Source: Gammaproteobacteria bacterium UBA3498
GTDB lineage: Bacteria > Pseudomonadota > Gammaproteobacteria > Pseudomonadales > Pseudohongiellaceae
Direction of reading: 5' to 3'
Length of the DNA: 22,722 nucleotides
Assembly (NCBI GenBank): GCA_002377605.1
Contig: DFQD01000116.1
Span: 1 to 22,722 of the forward strand
In this document: one piece after another, positions 7,924 through 16,374 of the stretch
Layout: each line of letters opens with the position of its first letter
Numbering within the stretch: the first letter of the stretch is position 1
The notes under the pieces: generated by a model
Database searches by the model: none
Told to the model about the DNA's origin: nothing
Seen by the model: the letters and a program-made list of their open reading frames with translations, nothing else
Position numbers and translations under genes: made by a program

Positions 7924-10608
7924 TTATCGAATAGGTCTCGCATGAGCCGATCCTCGGAATATAGCATTCATCAAAATGACGTTTAGTCCATCAAGATAAG
8001 CTCTCACCGTTGGATCTTGGGTAAAAGCGATGACTTCCCCTGCTCCCCTTGATTCCTGAATAACGAATGGTTTGTAGGCGAGCTGCCGACGATTCTCATC
8101 CCAAATATAACCACTTGCTAACAGGTCATCAGGCCCCTGAAAACGAGCAACATTAACTCCATCGTTGATACGTATCGGCGTATAAACATCTGTGCCGCGA
8201 ATCAGGACGTTCAACACTGGAGCAACACCGGCACTTAACCAATGTTCTGAATGAACATCAGCACGAACTATGACGCCGGCAACATTGTCTGGATCATCCT
8301 CCAACGCCACAATGGAGTCTTCCCATTCTTCCAACTCTGTTAGATAACGTCCTTCCACAGTGGTTTCTTCATCTTCTTCTTTCGAGCCTTCGTCCACTTC
8401 TACTACAGCCCGCTCCCTTCGTACCGAAAGTAAGTCTACGTCAGGATCGGCAACGAAACGTGTTGCGTTGCCCAATGCGATTAAAACACCTCCTTGAAAA
8501 ACCCAATTACGAATATTCTCAATGCCAGCATTGCCGAGGGCAGATTCATAACTTCCCTGAGAAAGAGGCAAGATTAAAACTTGGTAACGGTTTAAATTGG
8601 CGTTACGAAGTCGATCAACACGAATTGGAGTTACAGGAAAATCAAACTGTCTTTCGATGACGAACCTAGTATTGCCTGCACTGTATGATGCAGTTGGCTC
8701 ATCCCACGCTATCGCGACTTTGGGCGTATTGAATCGAACCACATTGGCACTGCCGAAACTCGGGCCATCGGTAACCCAACTATCGTTAACGGATACTACA
8801 TTTGCGCCTGTACTGGCTGCGAGTTCAGTAACAGCTTCAAACAAATTGTCAGGATTATCTGCTACATCGAGAATTAATGTACCGGCAGGATATTGATTTC
8901 CCTCATTAGTAAACCCCTTGTCGTTGCTTTTAACTTTTAGTCCTCGTCGAAGCGCATGACTTAAGAATCGAACTGCCGTCGCTTCACCCCATGGCACAAT
9001 ATAGGCAACGCTAGCACGCCCGCTCGAAACTACTCCGGGCTGAAACAAGTCTGTGCCGACTAACTCAAAATCAGCAGAAGGGGATCTACTACAAGTATTA
9101 GCTTCGATGTTAAACATTAGTGGTAAAGACCAAGCAGTAACATCGTAAATCTCGTCCGGTAAGTTCTCTGAACGACGTCGTTCCTGCTCTTCTAGAAAAC
9201 TTTCTTCCAGAGGCACATTCACATCTAACAAAGTGCGGATAAATCTTTTCGCGGGTTGATCAGTACGAATAACATAGGAGCCTGCCTCATAGTTCTCACC
9301 ACAGACATCGAATGATTCCAGCGCTCGATTCACCTTTATATCCTGACGACTTAATAATCCTGCCAGTTTATTTGCTGCAGCCTGATCATTTTGTGTAGGA
9401 ATGATATAGGCACGTACATCTTCTTCCTGACCTTCTTCGATTGCACTCACCCGATAGCTATAAAAATCGGTTAGGAATTTTTCCCGGTTGACCTGAACCG
9501 TTTCTGCAGTTCCTAAAGAAGTCACAAAATGGTTTCTTACGGTGTACTCATAGGTGAGAACGTTGCCATCGTATTGTCGAAATACCAGTCCGCGCGTTGA
9601 AGCCTGCTCATAAGTCATGGCGATACTGCCAAAGTATGATGGCCAGCTTGCACCGTAACCCGGATAGAAAGCGTCGTAAATTTCTCGTGTAAAATAATCT
9701 ATGCCAAAATCATCAAACCAACGCGCATTAGTTCTACCGAATAGTTGCAGACTTGCTCTTTGATCTTCTGCCAGGTGGGGATTGTAGGGAATTGCTTCCG
9801 GCGCGAAGAAGTAAGTACCGTCTGACCCCATCTCATGAGCATCAACATAAGCAACTGGATAAAACTCCAGCATTGCAGCGGTTCTGCCAATCGTTTCCGG
9901 CTGAGTTTGAATAAACCAGTCACGATTCATATCAAATAAATAATGATTGGTGCGGCCGCCTGGCCAAGGCTCGTCGTGCTCCGCAGAAAAACGATCGGAA
10001 TCGGGTACCAATCCTTCCGCAGTTGTAAATTGATGTATAAATCGATCTCTTCCGTCCGGATTTTGCATTGGATCGATAACTACCACTGTATCGCGCATAA
10101 TTTCGGCGACTCTGCTATCTCCTCTAGATGCCAGCAAATGATAGGCAGTAAGCATTGCAGCATCGGTAGAGGAAATTTCGTTGCCATGTACGCCATAAGA
10201 TAGCCAGGTAACTGCAGGCTGATCTGCAATGATTACTGCTGCCTCTTCTTCATCAGTCGCAGTGGGATCTGCTAAGCGCTGCATTCCTTCCTTAATTGCA
10301 TCCAGATTGCGAATGTTTTCAGGAGTAGAAACAACAGCATAAATCAGTTCACGGTTCTGCCAGCTACGAGCATATTCAGTTATAGTAATCCGATCTGGAG
10401 CGGCTTCTGCTAAGGTTTCAAAATATCTAATGGCGTCGCGATGCCAGGTAATTCGTTCTCCCGGTTTGTATCCAAGCACTTCCTCAAAACTGGGAATCGA
10501 AGGATCGTAATCTGGATTCGGCCAAAATTCGAAATCATCTTGCGCTAGGCTCAAACTGGACAAAACTGCAATGGCAATAGAAATAAGAAGAATAAACGAT
10601 CTTTTCAT
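7924..10608 (-). CDS. exported M14-type zinc peptidase with C-terminal GATase-like domain
   Basis: The product has 894 residues. Its signal peptide is MKRSFILLISIAIAVLSSLSLA (cut before QDD). The catalytic domain (about 30-370) has the carboxypeptidase layout: H141 and E144 in GVHGNE, H258 in DAHEMG as third zinc ligand, and E334 in TYEQAS as likely general base; NPDGRDR and the GGRTNHY/DMNRDW region match substrate-pocket loops of M14. Residues from about 629 (PKVAIAWDE) to 740 resemble a class I glutamine amidotransferase fold (ILPL, GGVLIALG) without an obvious catalytic cysteine, so probably structural or ligand-binding. A strongly acidic stretch follows. The C-terminus ends in a compact domain. 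It is expected to trim peptides in the periplasm or outside. The second paralog lies at 11523-14114 on the same strand. Confidence 0.9.
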   Translation of the reverse strand: MKRSFILLISIAIAVLSSLSLAQDDFEFWPNPDYDPSIPSFEEVLGYKPGERITWHRDAIRYFETLAEAAPDRITITEYARSWQNRELIYAVVSTPENIRNLDAIKEGMQRLADPTATDEEEAAVIIADQPAVTWLSYGVHGNEISSTDAAMLTAYHLLASRGDSRVAEIMRDTVVVIDPMQNPDGRDRFIHQFTTAEGLVPDSDRFSAEHDEPWPGGRTNHYLFDMNRDWFIQTQPETIGRTAAMLEFYPVAYVDAHEMGSDGTYFFAPEAIPYNPHLAEDQRASLQLFGRTNARWFDDFGIDYFTREIYDAFYPGYGASWPSYFGSIAMTYEQASTRGLVFRQYDGNVLTYEYTVRNHFVTSLGTAETVQVNREKFLTDFYSYRVSAIEEGQEEDVRAYIIPTQNDQAAANKLAGLLSRQDIKVNRALESFDVCGENYEAGSYVIRTDQPAKRFIRTLLDVNVPLEESFLEEQERRRSENLPDEIYDVTAWSLPLMFNIEANTCSRSPSADFELVGTDLFQPGVVSSGRASVAYIVPWGEATAVRFLSHALRRGLKVKSNDKGFTNEGNQYPAGTLILDVADNPDNLFEAVTELAASTGANVVSVNDSWVTDGPSFGSANVVRFNTPKVAIAWDEPTASYSAGNTRFVIERQFDFPVTPIRVDRLRNANLNRYQVLILPLSQGSYESALGNAGIENIRNWVFQGGVLIALGNATRFVADPDVDLLSVRRERAVVEVDEGSKEEDEETTVEGRYLTELEEWEDSIVALEDDPDNVAGVIVRADVHSEHWLSAGVAPVLNVLIRGTDVYTPIRINDGVNVARFQGPDDLLASGYIWDENRRQLAYKPFVIQESRGAGEVIAFTQDPTVRAYLDGLNVILMNAIFRGSAHARPIR

Positions 10609-10825
10609 AGCTCATCTCGACTGGTTGTAAATTTAGTTTGTTTTCACAGTGCAGTATCCCTTTCTTGCACCGCCGGGAGGGGTAAGACTAGCTATTTTTG
10701 TCACTGAGCTCTACTCCAATCATGACGAAAATATCCCTAACCATCTCCAGTCTCCTCCAGCTATCACTTGCGTCATTTTCCTTTGATAAGGTCTAATCAG
10801 CTTTTCAATATGAGCCAGGCTACCT
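10609..10825. promoter_or_regulatory. divergent intergenic region
   Basis: A 217-base gap between the first M14 gene and the deiodinase-like gene; both start outward from it. TTGATA near 10782 could be a -35 box for the + gene, but the matching -10 is poor. No open frame of note. Confidence 0.35.
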
Positions 10826-11503
10826 ATGGAAGAGAATTCGTTTAAAACTATCCCACTAGATTTCACTCTGTTGGAAGAATCAGAAATGTTTGAGCGCGCA
10901 AAAGCACTTAACGAATTGCTACAAAAGAGACGATCCGTCCGGGATTACTCTGACAAGCCTGTACCTCGCGAGTTAATTGAACAATGCTTGCTAGCTGCGA
11001 ATTCCGCACCCAGTGGTGCAAATCGACAACCCTGGCACTTTGCTGTAGTGAGAGATGCCAAAAAGAAAAAAGAAATTCGAGAAGGCGCGGAAGAGGAAGA
11101 GCGGGAATTCTATACTTCTCGAGCGCCGCAAGACTGGCTCGATGCCTTATCTCCATTAGGAACTGATGCTAATAAACCGTTCCTTGAAACAGCACCCTGT
11201 CTCATTGTTATCTTTGGACAGAAGTATGAGGTCGACGAGAATGGACAAAAGCTAAAAAACTATTACGTGGCAGAATCGGTAGGCATTGCTACTGGTTTAC
11301 TAATCGCCGCATTACACAATGCAGGTTTAGCAACCCTGACCCACACACCTGCCCCGATGAAATTTTTAAACAAAATTCTGAATCGCCCTAATACCGAAAG
11401 ACCAATTATGATCCTGGTAGTTGGCTATCCCGAAAAAAATGCACGAGTACCAGATATTTCTCGCAAAACACTAGACCAGTTCACTAGTTTTCAAGACGAC
11501 TAA
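10826..11503 (+). CDS. iodotyrosine-deiodinase-like FMN nitroreductase
   Basis: The 225-residue protein belongs to the nitroreductase superfamily. RRSVR at 35-39 and APSGANRQPWHF at 61-72 are the FMN phosphate- and ring-contact segments. It goes beyond a generic nitroreductase: E92, Y96 and K117 stand in the order and spacing of the substrate-clamping Glu-Tyr-Lys triad of iodotyrosine deiodinase, within EEREFY and GTDANKPFLETAP. The signature AESVGIATGLLIAALHNAG and THTPAPMKFL also match that branch. Known members remove iodide or other halides from halotyrosines by reductive dehalogenation; that role here is by family inference. There is no signal peptide, so it is cytosolic. The start at 10826 keeps the IPLDF segment common to the branch; the ribosome binding site is weak (CAGG). 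It sits alone between two exported peptidase genes. Confidence 0.88.
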   Translation: MEENSFKTIPLDFTLLEESEMFERAKALNELLQKRRSVRDYSDKPVPRELIEQCLLAANSAPSGANRQPWHFAVVRDAKKKKEIREGAEEEEREFYTSRAPQDWLDALSPLGTDANKPFLETAPCLIVIFGQKYEVDENGQKLKNYYVAESVGIATGLLIAALHNAGLATLTHTPAPMKFLNKILNRPNTERPIMILVVGYPEKNARVPDISRKTLDQFTSFQDD

Positions 11504-11522
11504 GACCGCACTTTGATTTAAA

Positions 11523-14114
11523 TTATCTGGGTCTTACAAATCCTTTCGAAAAAAACAAACTGTTCATAAAGAGCTTATTAGTACCAAAGAAGTAAGCTCT
11601 GAAGTTTGGATTGTCAGCAAATAGAATCACACTACCCTGACCATGACGCTCGGCGATAACTGAAGCTTTGCCTGCGAGATTTGCCTGATTTTCATCAGAA
11701 GCAAAACCCGAAAGCAAGGCGTTCTCTGGAATTTCTATGACTGTGGCCCAAGGATTTTCAGGCCGATCGAACGCAATCAGGGTATTACGCAAACTGGCAA
11801 TAGATCTGTTGGTAATGCCAAATCCAATCGGGTGAGTAATATCGAGATCGCCTGCAAGTATTGAACCGCCAATAATATCTTGCGCTTCGATGTCATCCTT
11901 ATTGCCATAATCGAATCTCTCAGGCTCGACTCCACTGGACGACTCTTCAACATCGTCTTCATCTCGATAAAGAATGTTGTCATGCGCCCAGCTCGCACCC
12001 TGGCGAATTCCGACTAATGTGCCACCTTCTCGAATCCAAGAATTTATCTGGGACCTTCGGTCATTGAGGTCTCCATGTCCGCCACCAACTAGAATGAGAT
12101 GAGTATAGTCATCAAGATTTAGGGACCCAAGATTACGTTTGTCATACATAAATAATGGCATATCCATTCGCGCATCCAGTTGATGCCATACTTCACCAGC
12201 GTCGTATGCTGAAATACCTTCTCCAACTAGTAATAATACTTTCGGCTTGGTTATTGACTCAAAGTTTCTGCTACCTAAATCCATCCCTACTTGCTGCGTG
12301 CGTCCCGTATTGATGGAATGAATCTCGACTCCATCTTCAGCGGCGATGGTTGAAACTAACTCATAAATTTCATCATCGTTGAGATCGCCACCTTGCCAAC
12401 CGAGAGGTATAAGTATTGCACCACGGCCTAATTCGGCTCTGCCTCTTGTTGTATCGAGAACAATGGATTGCATTGCGTACTTTGGCAGAACACCGGCATC
12501 TAACAAGCGGTATAAAGCACGGGGTGCATAATAGTTCGACCAGGAGAACAGGTAGGCAAATTCTGCACGATCTGGTGTCGAAGCAACCGGAAATTCAGCT
12601 GCAACTAAATCACCTATAGTTGAACCACGAATGTCTCTGCTTTCCAAAGGCGAGTAATCAAAGTCAAAAGCTAAGGGCAGCGTCCAAGCAGACACATCGT
12701 AGAAAGTATTATCTTCAAAAGTGGTGATTTTTTCGAACAGCGCTTTCACCATGCGATATTGAGCTTGAGTAGTCAGTACAACGTAGGAATCGTTACTGCT
12801 GTATTCGAAATCATCAACAATAATAGATTCATTCAATCTATTAACTTGAATTTGATGACGATTCAGAATATCGATTGCATGAAACGCCCGAGCGGTATCG
12901 CCAGCCACTGAGAATACGTAGCCTTTTACTTCATCTTCGTTAGCTAGCTCAAGACTCTCTCTGGAAAAATCGCGCTGGAATTGCAGAAGCTCTTGACGCA
13001 TTTCTAAGCCAGCGCGAATCATCTCCAATGAAGTCCGATATTGCGTTCGAATATTGTCTCGAAAAGAAAGAATCCCATGAGCGGTCTCGAGCAAACCTTC
13101 CGAACTCGCTTGTTCAAAAAGCATTCCCATGGAGGCGTGCATATGAGGATAAGTAGATCCTTTTCCAATGTAGTAGTTATCGAAGCCCTCTTCATGAAAA
13201 TAGAGACGCTGCTCACTATCTAAAAATGAGCGCGGCCTATCGGAAACTCGATCTAACAACTCCATTGAATTATCTGGTATGTAAGGAAAAGTACGTTCTG
13301 GGTCGCCAGGATGAAAATAATAAGTACTGTCCGGCCCCATTTCGTGGTAATCCGTTGTAATATTTGGACGCCATTCGTGAAATTTTGCTACCCAGCCTCT
13401 TGGTTCCGGATGTTGCATCATTAACCACTGTCGATTGAGATCGAACCAATAGTGATTAGTTCTTCCCCCTGGCCAAAATGTATTGTGGAGACGATGGGCA
13501 GGATCAGTCACCGGTACATAGGCACCATGCATGTGATTCCAGGCGGACATGCGACTGTTGCCATCGGGATTAAAAACGGCAATCAAAATTATTACGCTGT
13601 TGCTTAAGGTTTCTTCTATCGCTGAACCTTGCGCCGCTGCAAGGTGATAAGCGACAGCCATTGAAGAATCAGTTGAACTCACTTCCGCACCATGGACTCC
13701 ATAGTTCAACCAGGTAACCACAGGCATATCCGCAGCAACTTCTTGATCGCTTTCAGGATCGTTTAGTGCAAGATGGGCTGCTTTTATTTCATCAATGCGG
13801 TTGTGATTCTCTGGCGCTGTAATAGTGAGCGCCAAGATAGGTCTGCCTTCATGGGTGTGAGCAATTGTTTCGACTGTAATACGATCTGAGATTTCTGCAA
13901 TGGTAAGCATGTATTGCACTAATAAGTCATTACGAGCAATACGGTGACCTAAAGGGTGTCCAATTATCAACTCTGGCCGCGGAATGGCAGAGTCGTAAGT
14001 TATTCCTTCGACATAGAATGGTGTATCACGAAATTCCTGGGCGATCCCAATAGAATGCGCAAAGACCAAAAGCAAACTGGAAAACAGAAACCGAAGCAGA
14101 CAAAGCGATTTCAT
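11523..14114 (-). CDS. second exported M14-type zinc peptidase, paralog
   Basis: From ATG 14114 the product has 863 residues. I prefer this start to the in-frame ATG 14135 because AGAGGGGG lies just upstream of it and it opens into the signal peptide MKSLCLLRFLFSSLLLVFAH, cut near GIA/QEF. Zinc and catalytic residues are H141 and E144 in GVHGAE, H257 in DYHEMG and E334 in FEQASSEG, almost position for position as in the paralog at 7924-10608. A class I amidotransferase-like domain begins near P624 (PKVLLLVGEG) with LVGGGHG and GGTLVGIRQGASWA. An acidic, serine-rich stretch follows. Only motifs and layout are shared with the paralog, so the duplication is old and specificity may differ. The role is periplasmic or external peptide hydrolysis. 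Confidence 0.9.
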   Translation of the reverse strand: MKSLCLLRFLFSSLLLVFAHSIGIAQEFRDTPFYVEGITYDSAIPRPELIIGHPLGHRIARNDLLVQYMLTIAEISDRITVETIAHTHEGRPILALTITAPENHNRIDEIKAAHLALNDPESDQEVAADMPVVTWLNYGVHGAEVSSTDSSMAVAYHLAAAQGSAIEETLSNSVIILIAVFNPDGNSRMSAWNHMHGAYVPVTDPAHRLHNTFWPGGRTNHYWFDLNRQWLMMQHPEPRGWVAKFHEWRPNITTDYHEMGPDSTYYFHPGDPERTFPYIPDNSMELLDRVSDRPRSFLDSEQRLYFHEEGFDNYYIGKGSTYPHMHASMGMLFEQASSEGLLETAHGILSFRDNIRTQYRTSLEMIRAGLEMRQELLQFQRDFSRESLELANEDEVKGYVFSVAGDTARAFHAIDILNRHQIQVNRLNESIIVDDFEYSSNDSYVVLTTQAQYRMVKALFEKITTFEDNTFYDVSAWTLPLAFDFDYSPLESRDIRGSTIGDLVAAEFPVASTPDRAEFAYLFSWSNYYAPRALYRLLDAGVLPKYAMQSIVLDTTRGRAELGRGAILIPLGWQGGDLNDDEIYELVSTIAAEDGVEIHSINTGRTQQVGMDLGSRNFESITKPKVLLLVGEGISAYDAGEVWHQLDARMDMPLFMYDKRNLGSLNLDDYTHLILVGGGHGDLNDRRSQINSWIREGGTLVGIRQGASWAHDNILYRDEDDVEESSSGVEPERFDYGNKDDIEAQDIIGGSILAGDLDITHPIGFGITNRSIASLRNTLIAFDRPENPWATVIEIPENALLSGFASDENQANLAGKASVIAERHGQGSVILFADNPNFRAYFFGTNKLFMNSLFFSKGFVRPR

Positions 14115-14118
14115 GATA

Positions 14119-14126
14119 CCCCCTCT
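14119..14126 (-). promoter_or_regulatory. Shine-Dalgarno AGAGGGGG deciding the start at 14114
   Basis: A purine-rich GAGGGG lies five bases upstream of ATG 14114. The alternative ATG 14135 has only AT-rich sequence before it. Confidence 0.65.
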
Positions 14127-14212
14127 GGAAACCATCTAAAAATTTGAAGATGCAGTGTAAAGCAGGCAATGTCTAGTTACTCTATTTTTCTAATTTTAGA
14201 ATTTATGGCAAC

Positions 14213-14242
14213 AAAAAACCCGATCACTGTCGTGACCGGGTT
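14213..14242 (-). terminator. rho-independent terminator after the GDTLVV pair
   Basis: On the minus strand an 11-base stem (14232-14242 with 14217-14227, one mismatch) with loop GACA is followed by six T residues (14218-14213). It ends the transcript of the two exported GDTLVV-family genes, 21 bases after the last stop. Confidence 0.85.
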
Positions 14243-14263
14243 CTTTAATACAGAAAAGAAAGT

Positions 14264-15088
14264 TTATTGTGGCGGATTGCCGATTGGAGTGCCTTCTCTA
14301 CGCCACTCTCCATACATGTACTCTTCCGCGAATTCTACGCACTTGAATTCAAGCAATTGCATGTTGTCGCGTACATGGCGATAGAGCGGGAAGCTAATCG
14401 TCCATGGTTGAGTAAAAGTATTAGGATCAGTAATCGTTGCTGAGTAGTTAACATGATTAGGTCCGGCTGGAGTCCATCTTTCTTCCACTACCATTTCGAA
14501 GCTGTGGTGATTACCAACTCGATCGAACCAGGTATCTGGCATCTGACCGGTTACTCTAACAACCAATGTATCGCCTTCCCAATGGGCATTGGAATGGCCC
14601 ATCCAAGCATCTACTTGCGAGACAATTTCAGGCTGATCAACATATACGATGCGATTTGATTCGGCGAATTCATAAGCGACCAGGATCACGTCACTAGATT
14701 GGACGATCTGGAAAGGGAAAGGCAGATAATTTGCTCGTGGAATGCCCGGCATAAAGCATTTTGCCAATGGATCTTTAGTAATAGCATCGACACGATTCTG
14801 ATCAGCCACTCTTCGTGCCTGTTCGTTGTAGGGAATGCGTCCACCCTCAACGATACCGAGGTCTGCTGGCTTAGCAGAAAGAGCACCCATCTCCCGTGGA
14901 TAAGGGCCATAGGCAGCAGCATGAGGCTCAATATCATAATGCGCATTAGTCATTGCTTGCCAGATACCACTAAAATCTGGTTTACCATCTGGAGTGCGCG
15001 GAAATTCATCAAGAACTTGCGCGTTGACGGATCCAGCAAGTAAGACCACACAAATAATTGTTAGTAGTTTTTGTACTGTAGTTTTCAT
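14264..15088 (-). CDS. exported protein of an unnamed GDTLVV family (shorter paralog)
   Basis: A 274-residue protein with signal peptide MKTTVQKLLTIICVVLLAG ending SVNA before Q24. The mature part begins with FPRTPDGKPDFSGIW, the typical opening of a widespread family of exported bacterial proteins that I know only as uncharacterised. Other marks: DPLAKCFMPGIPR with C111, FQIVQS, NAHWEGDTLVV at 168-177, SATITDPNTFTQPW and a late EFKC with C250. The two cysteines could form a disulfide in the periplasm, an inference. I cannot assign an enzymatic role. It lies 74 bases after a longer relative (15163-16203) on the same strand and before a strong terminator. Start ATG 15088 has AAGG seven bases upstream. 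Confidence 0.82.
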   Translation of the reverse strand: MKTTVQKLLTIICVVLLAGSVNAQVLDEFPRTPDGKPDFSGIWQAMTNAHYDIEPHAAAYGPYPREMGALSAKPADLGIVEGGRIPYNEQARRVADQNRVDAITKDPLAKCFMPGIPRANYLPFPFQIVQSSDVILVAYEFAESNRIVYVDQPEIVSQVDAWMGHSNAHWEGDTLVVRVTGQMPDTWFDRVGNHHSFEMVVEERWTPAGPNHVNYSATITDPNTFTQPWTISFPLYRHVRDNMQLLEFKCVEFAEEYMYGEWRREGTPIGNPPQ

Positions 15089-15162
15089 TGATAAACCTTA
15101 ATTCAATTTTATTAAGTGTCTTTTAATCTTAGATAAAGGCAGCCATTGCGAGCTGCTCCGGA

Positions 15163-16203
15163 TTAATCTCTTTCGCCTATGTCTACACCTTCGGCAATTA
15201 GCTCATCTTCCACTCGAGCACCCCGCAGAGTATTGATCATACCGTAGTTACCTTCATGGCAAGCATACTCATAAATCTGTCCTGCCATCTTAATCATGGG
15301 AACAACAGCAGTAATCTTGTCGGTAAAAGTTGACGGATCGTCGATGGTGAATTCGTAGTCAACTTGGTCATAAGAAACGCGAGTAAATTTTTCAGTCAGA
15401 GAAGCATTATAGTTATTCCCAGCTGCTCCAAAAGATTGACGATAACCATTGAAATTTTTGGTTTCTACAACAAGCGTGTCACCATCCCAATAACCGCGAG
15501 AGTCACCAGACCATAACCGAATATCATCACTAAGAGCAGGTTTATCAACTAGAGGAACAATTCGCGCATCATGAATCATTTCGGTGAATATGACCGCAGT
15601 CTCTTTATTTTGAATTATCTGCATATTGTTGTTATACAAACTCGGCACAAAAGGAGGGCCAGAGTTAAATCCAACAATGCAACGCTCTGATAAACCTCGA
15701 TCTTCTGGTCCATTTTTGTCAATCCCACCAACTACATAGCGTACCGGCCTTTCACCCGGTACATCAGGGCCTAGGCCACCAAATTGAATGTTGGCACCTT
15801 CAACATAGCTTGGTTGTCTGCCATCTTCTGGATAAACAATATGTGAGGTGCGAACTACATCGCCCAAGCCAGCCGTTTCAAACCAGAAATCGTTGTAGCC
15901 CCCAGGGTTTGATGTCTCTTCAGGAGCATCTGGATCTATATTCAAACGTGCAGCCGCTTCATCCGCAGCGCGGCGCTGAGCCATAATCTGATCACGGCGC
16001 TCCTGAATTTCTTCGTCAGTTAAAAATGCTTGACTGCCATAGCGCTCTGGACGCTGCATTGGCACATCGGAAGAAAAATTCCAAACACCCTGTAAGTCTG
16101 GTTGACCCCATTCTGTGCGCGGTGCTTCATAATTTGATTGCGCCGTCACTATCCCAGTCATAGCTGTAAGTGCAGACAATATAAGTAATTTTATGCCTTT
16201 CAT
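15163..16203 (-). CDS. exported protein of an unnamed GDTLVV family (longer paralog)
   Basis: A 346-residue protein with signal peptide MKGIKLLILSALTAMTGIVTA (cut before Q22). It shares with its neighbour the opening APRTEWGQPDLQGVW, a central RCIVGFNSGPP with C175, MQIIQN, SRGYWDGDTLVVETKNF at 235-251, an FTIDDPSTFTDK segment and the late YACHEGNYG with C315 and H316. Residues 60-110 are an extra charged, probably helical insert (EEIQERRDQIMAQRRAADEA). The function is unknown; family members occur in many environmental bacteria as exported proteins near hydrolase genes, from general knowledge. GGGGGT lies upstream of ATG 16203 as a ribosome binding site. Likely first gene of a two-gene transcript with the shorter paralog. 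Confidence 0.82.
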   Translation of the reverse strand: MKGIKLLILSALTAMTGIVTAQSNYEAPRTEWGQPDLQGVWNFSSDVPMQRPERYGSQAFLTDEEIQERRDQIMAQRRAADEAAARLNIDPDAPEETSNPGGYNDFWFETAGLGDVVRTSHIVYPEDGRQPSYVEGANIQFGGLGPDVPGERPVRYVVGGIDKNGPEDRGLSERCIVGFNSGPPFVPSLYNNNMQIIQNKETAVIFTEMIHDARIVPLVDKPALSDDIRLWSGDSRGYWDGDTLVVETKNFNGYRQSFGAAGNNYNASLTEKFTRVSYDQVDYEFTIDDPSTFTDKITAVVPMIKMAGQIYEYACHEGNYGMINTLRGARVEDELIAEGVDIGERD

Positions 16204-16329
16204 TATCGACCCCCATGGGTTATTCGAGCTGACCCCGTAAGGTAGTTGGTTAAGAATGAATAATCAATAGAAAGCCAAGGAATTGCGACCAATACGAGAC
16301 CTTTTGGAGATAAAATTTTTCCAAGCACA
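16204..16329 (-). promoter_or_regulatory. upstream region of the GDTLVV pair
   Basis: Between the hairpin at 16330-16353 and the start at 16203 lie 126 AT-rich bases that should hold the promoter of the GDTLVV pair. Reading minus strand, TTGGTC, 17 bases and TATTGA is a weak candidate. Confidence 0.3.
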
Positions 16330-16353
16330 AAGGCCTCCCAATCGGGAGGCCTT
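16330..16353 (-). terminator. perfect 10-bp hairpin terminator
   Basis: AAGGCCTCCC and GGGAGGCCTT pair perfectly around a four-base loop, 22 bases beyond the stop of the dehydrogenase gene. On the minus strand it is followed only by TTTGTG and, further on, a T-rich stretch, so it is a strong stem with an imperfect T-tract. Confidence 0.7.
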
Positions 16354-16374
16354 GAATTGAACGATTAAGAACAT

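Noticed and set aside
14699..15043. Open + strand frame of about 114 codons
   Set aside because: Antisense to an exported GDTLVV-family gene with a signal peptide and conserved motifs.
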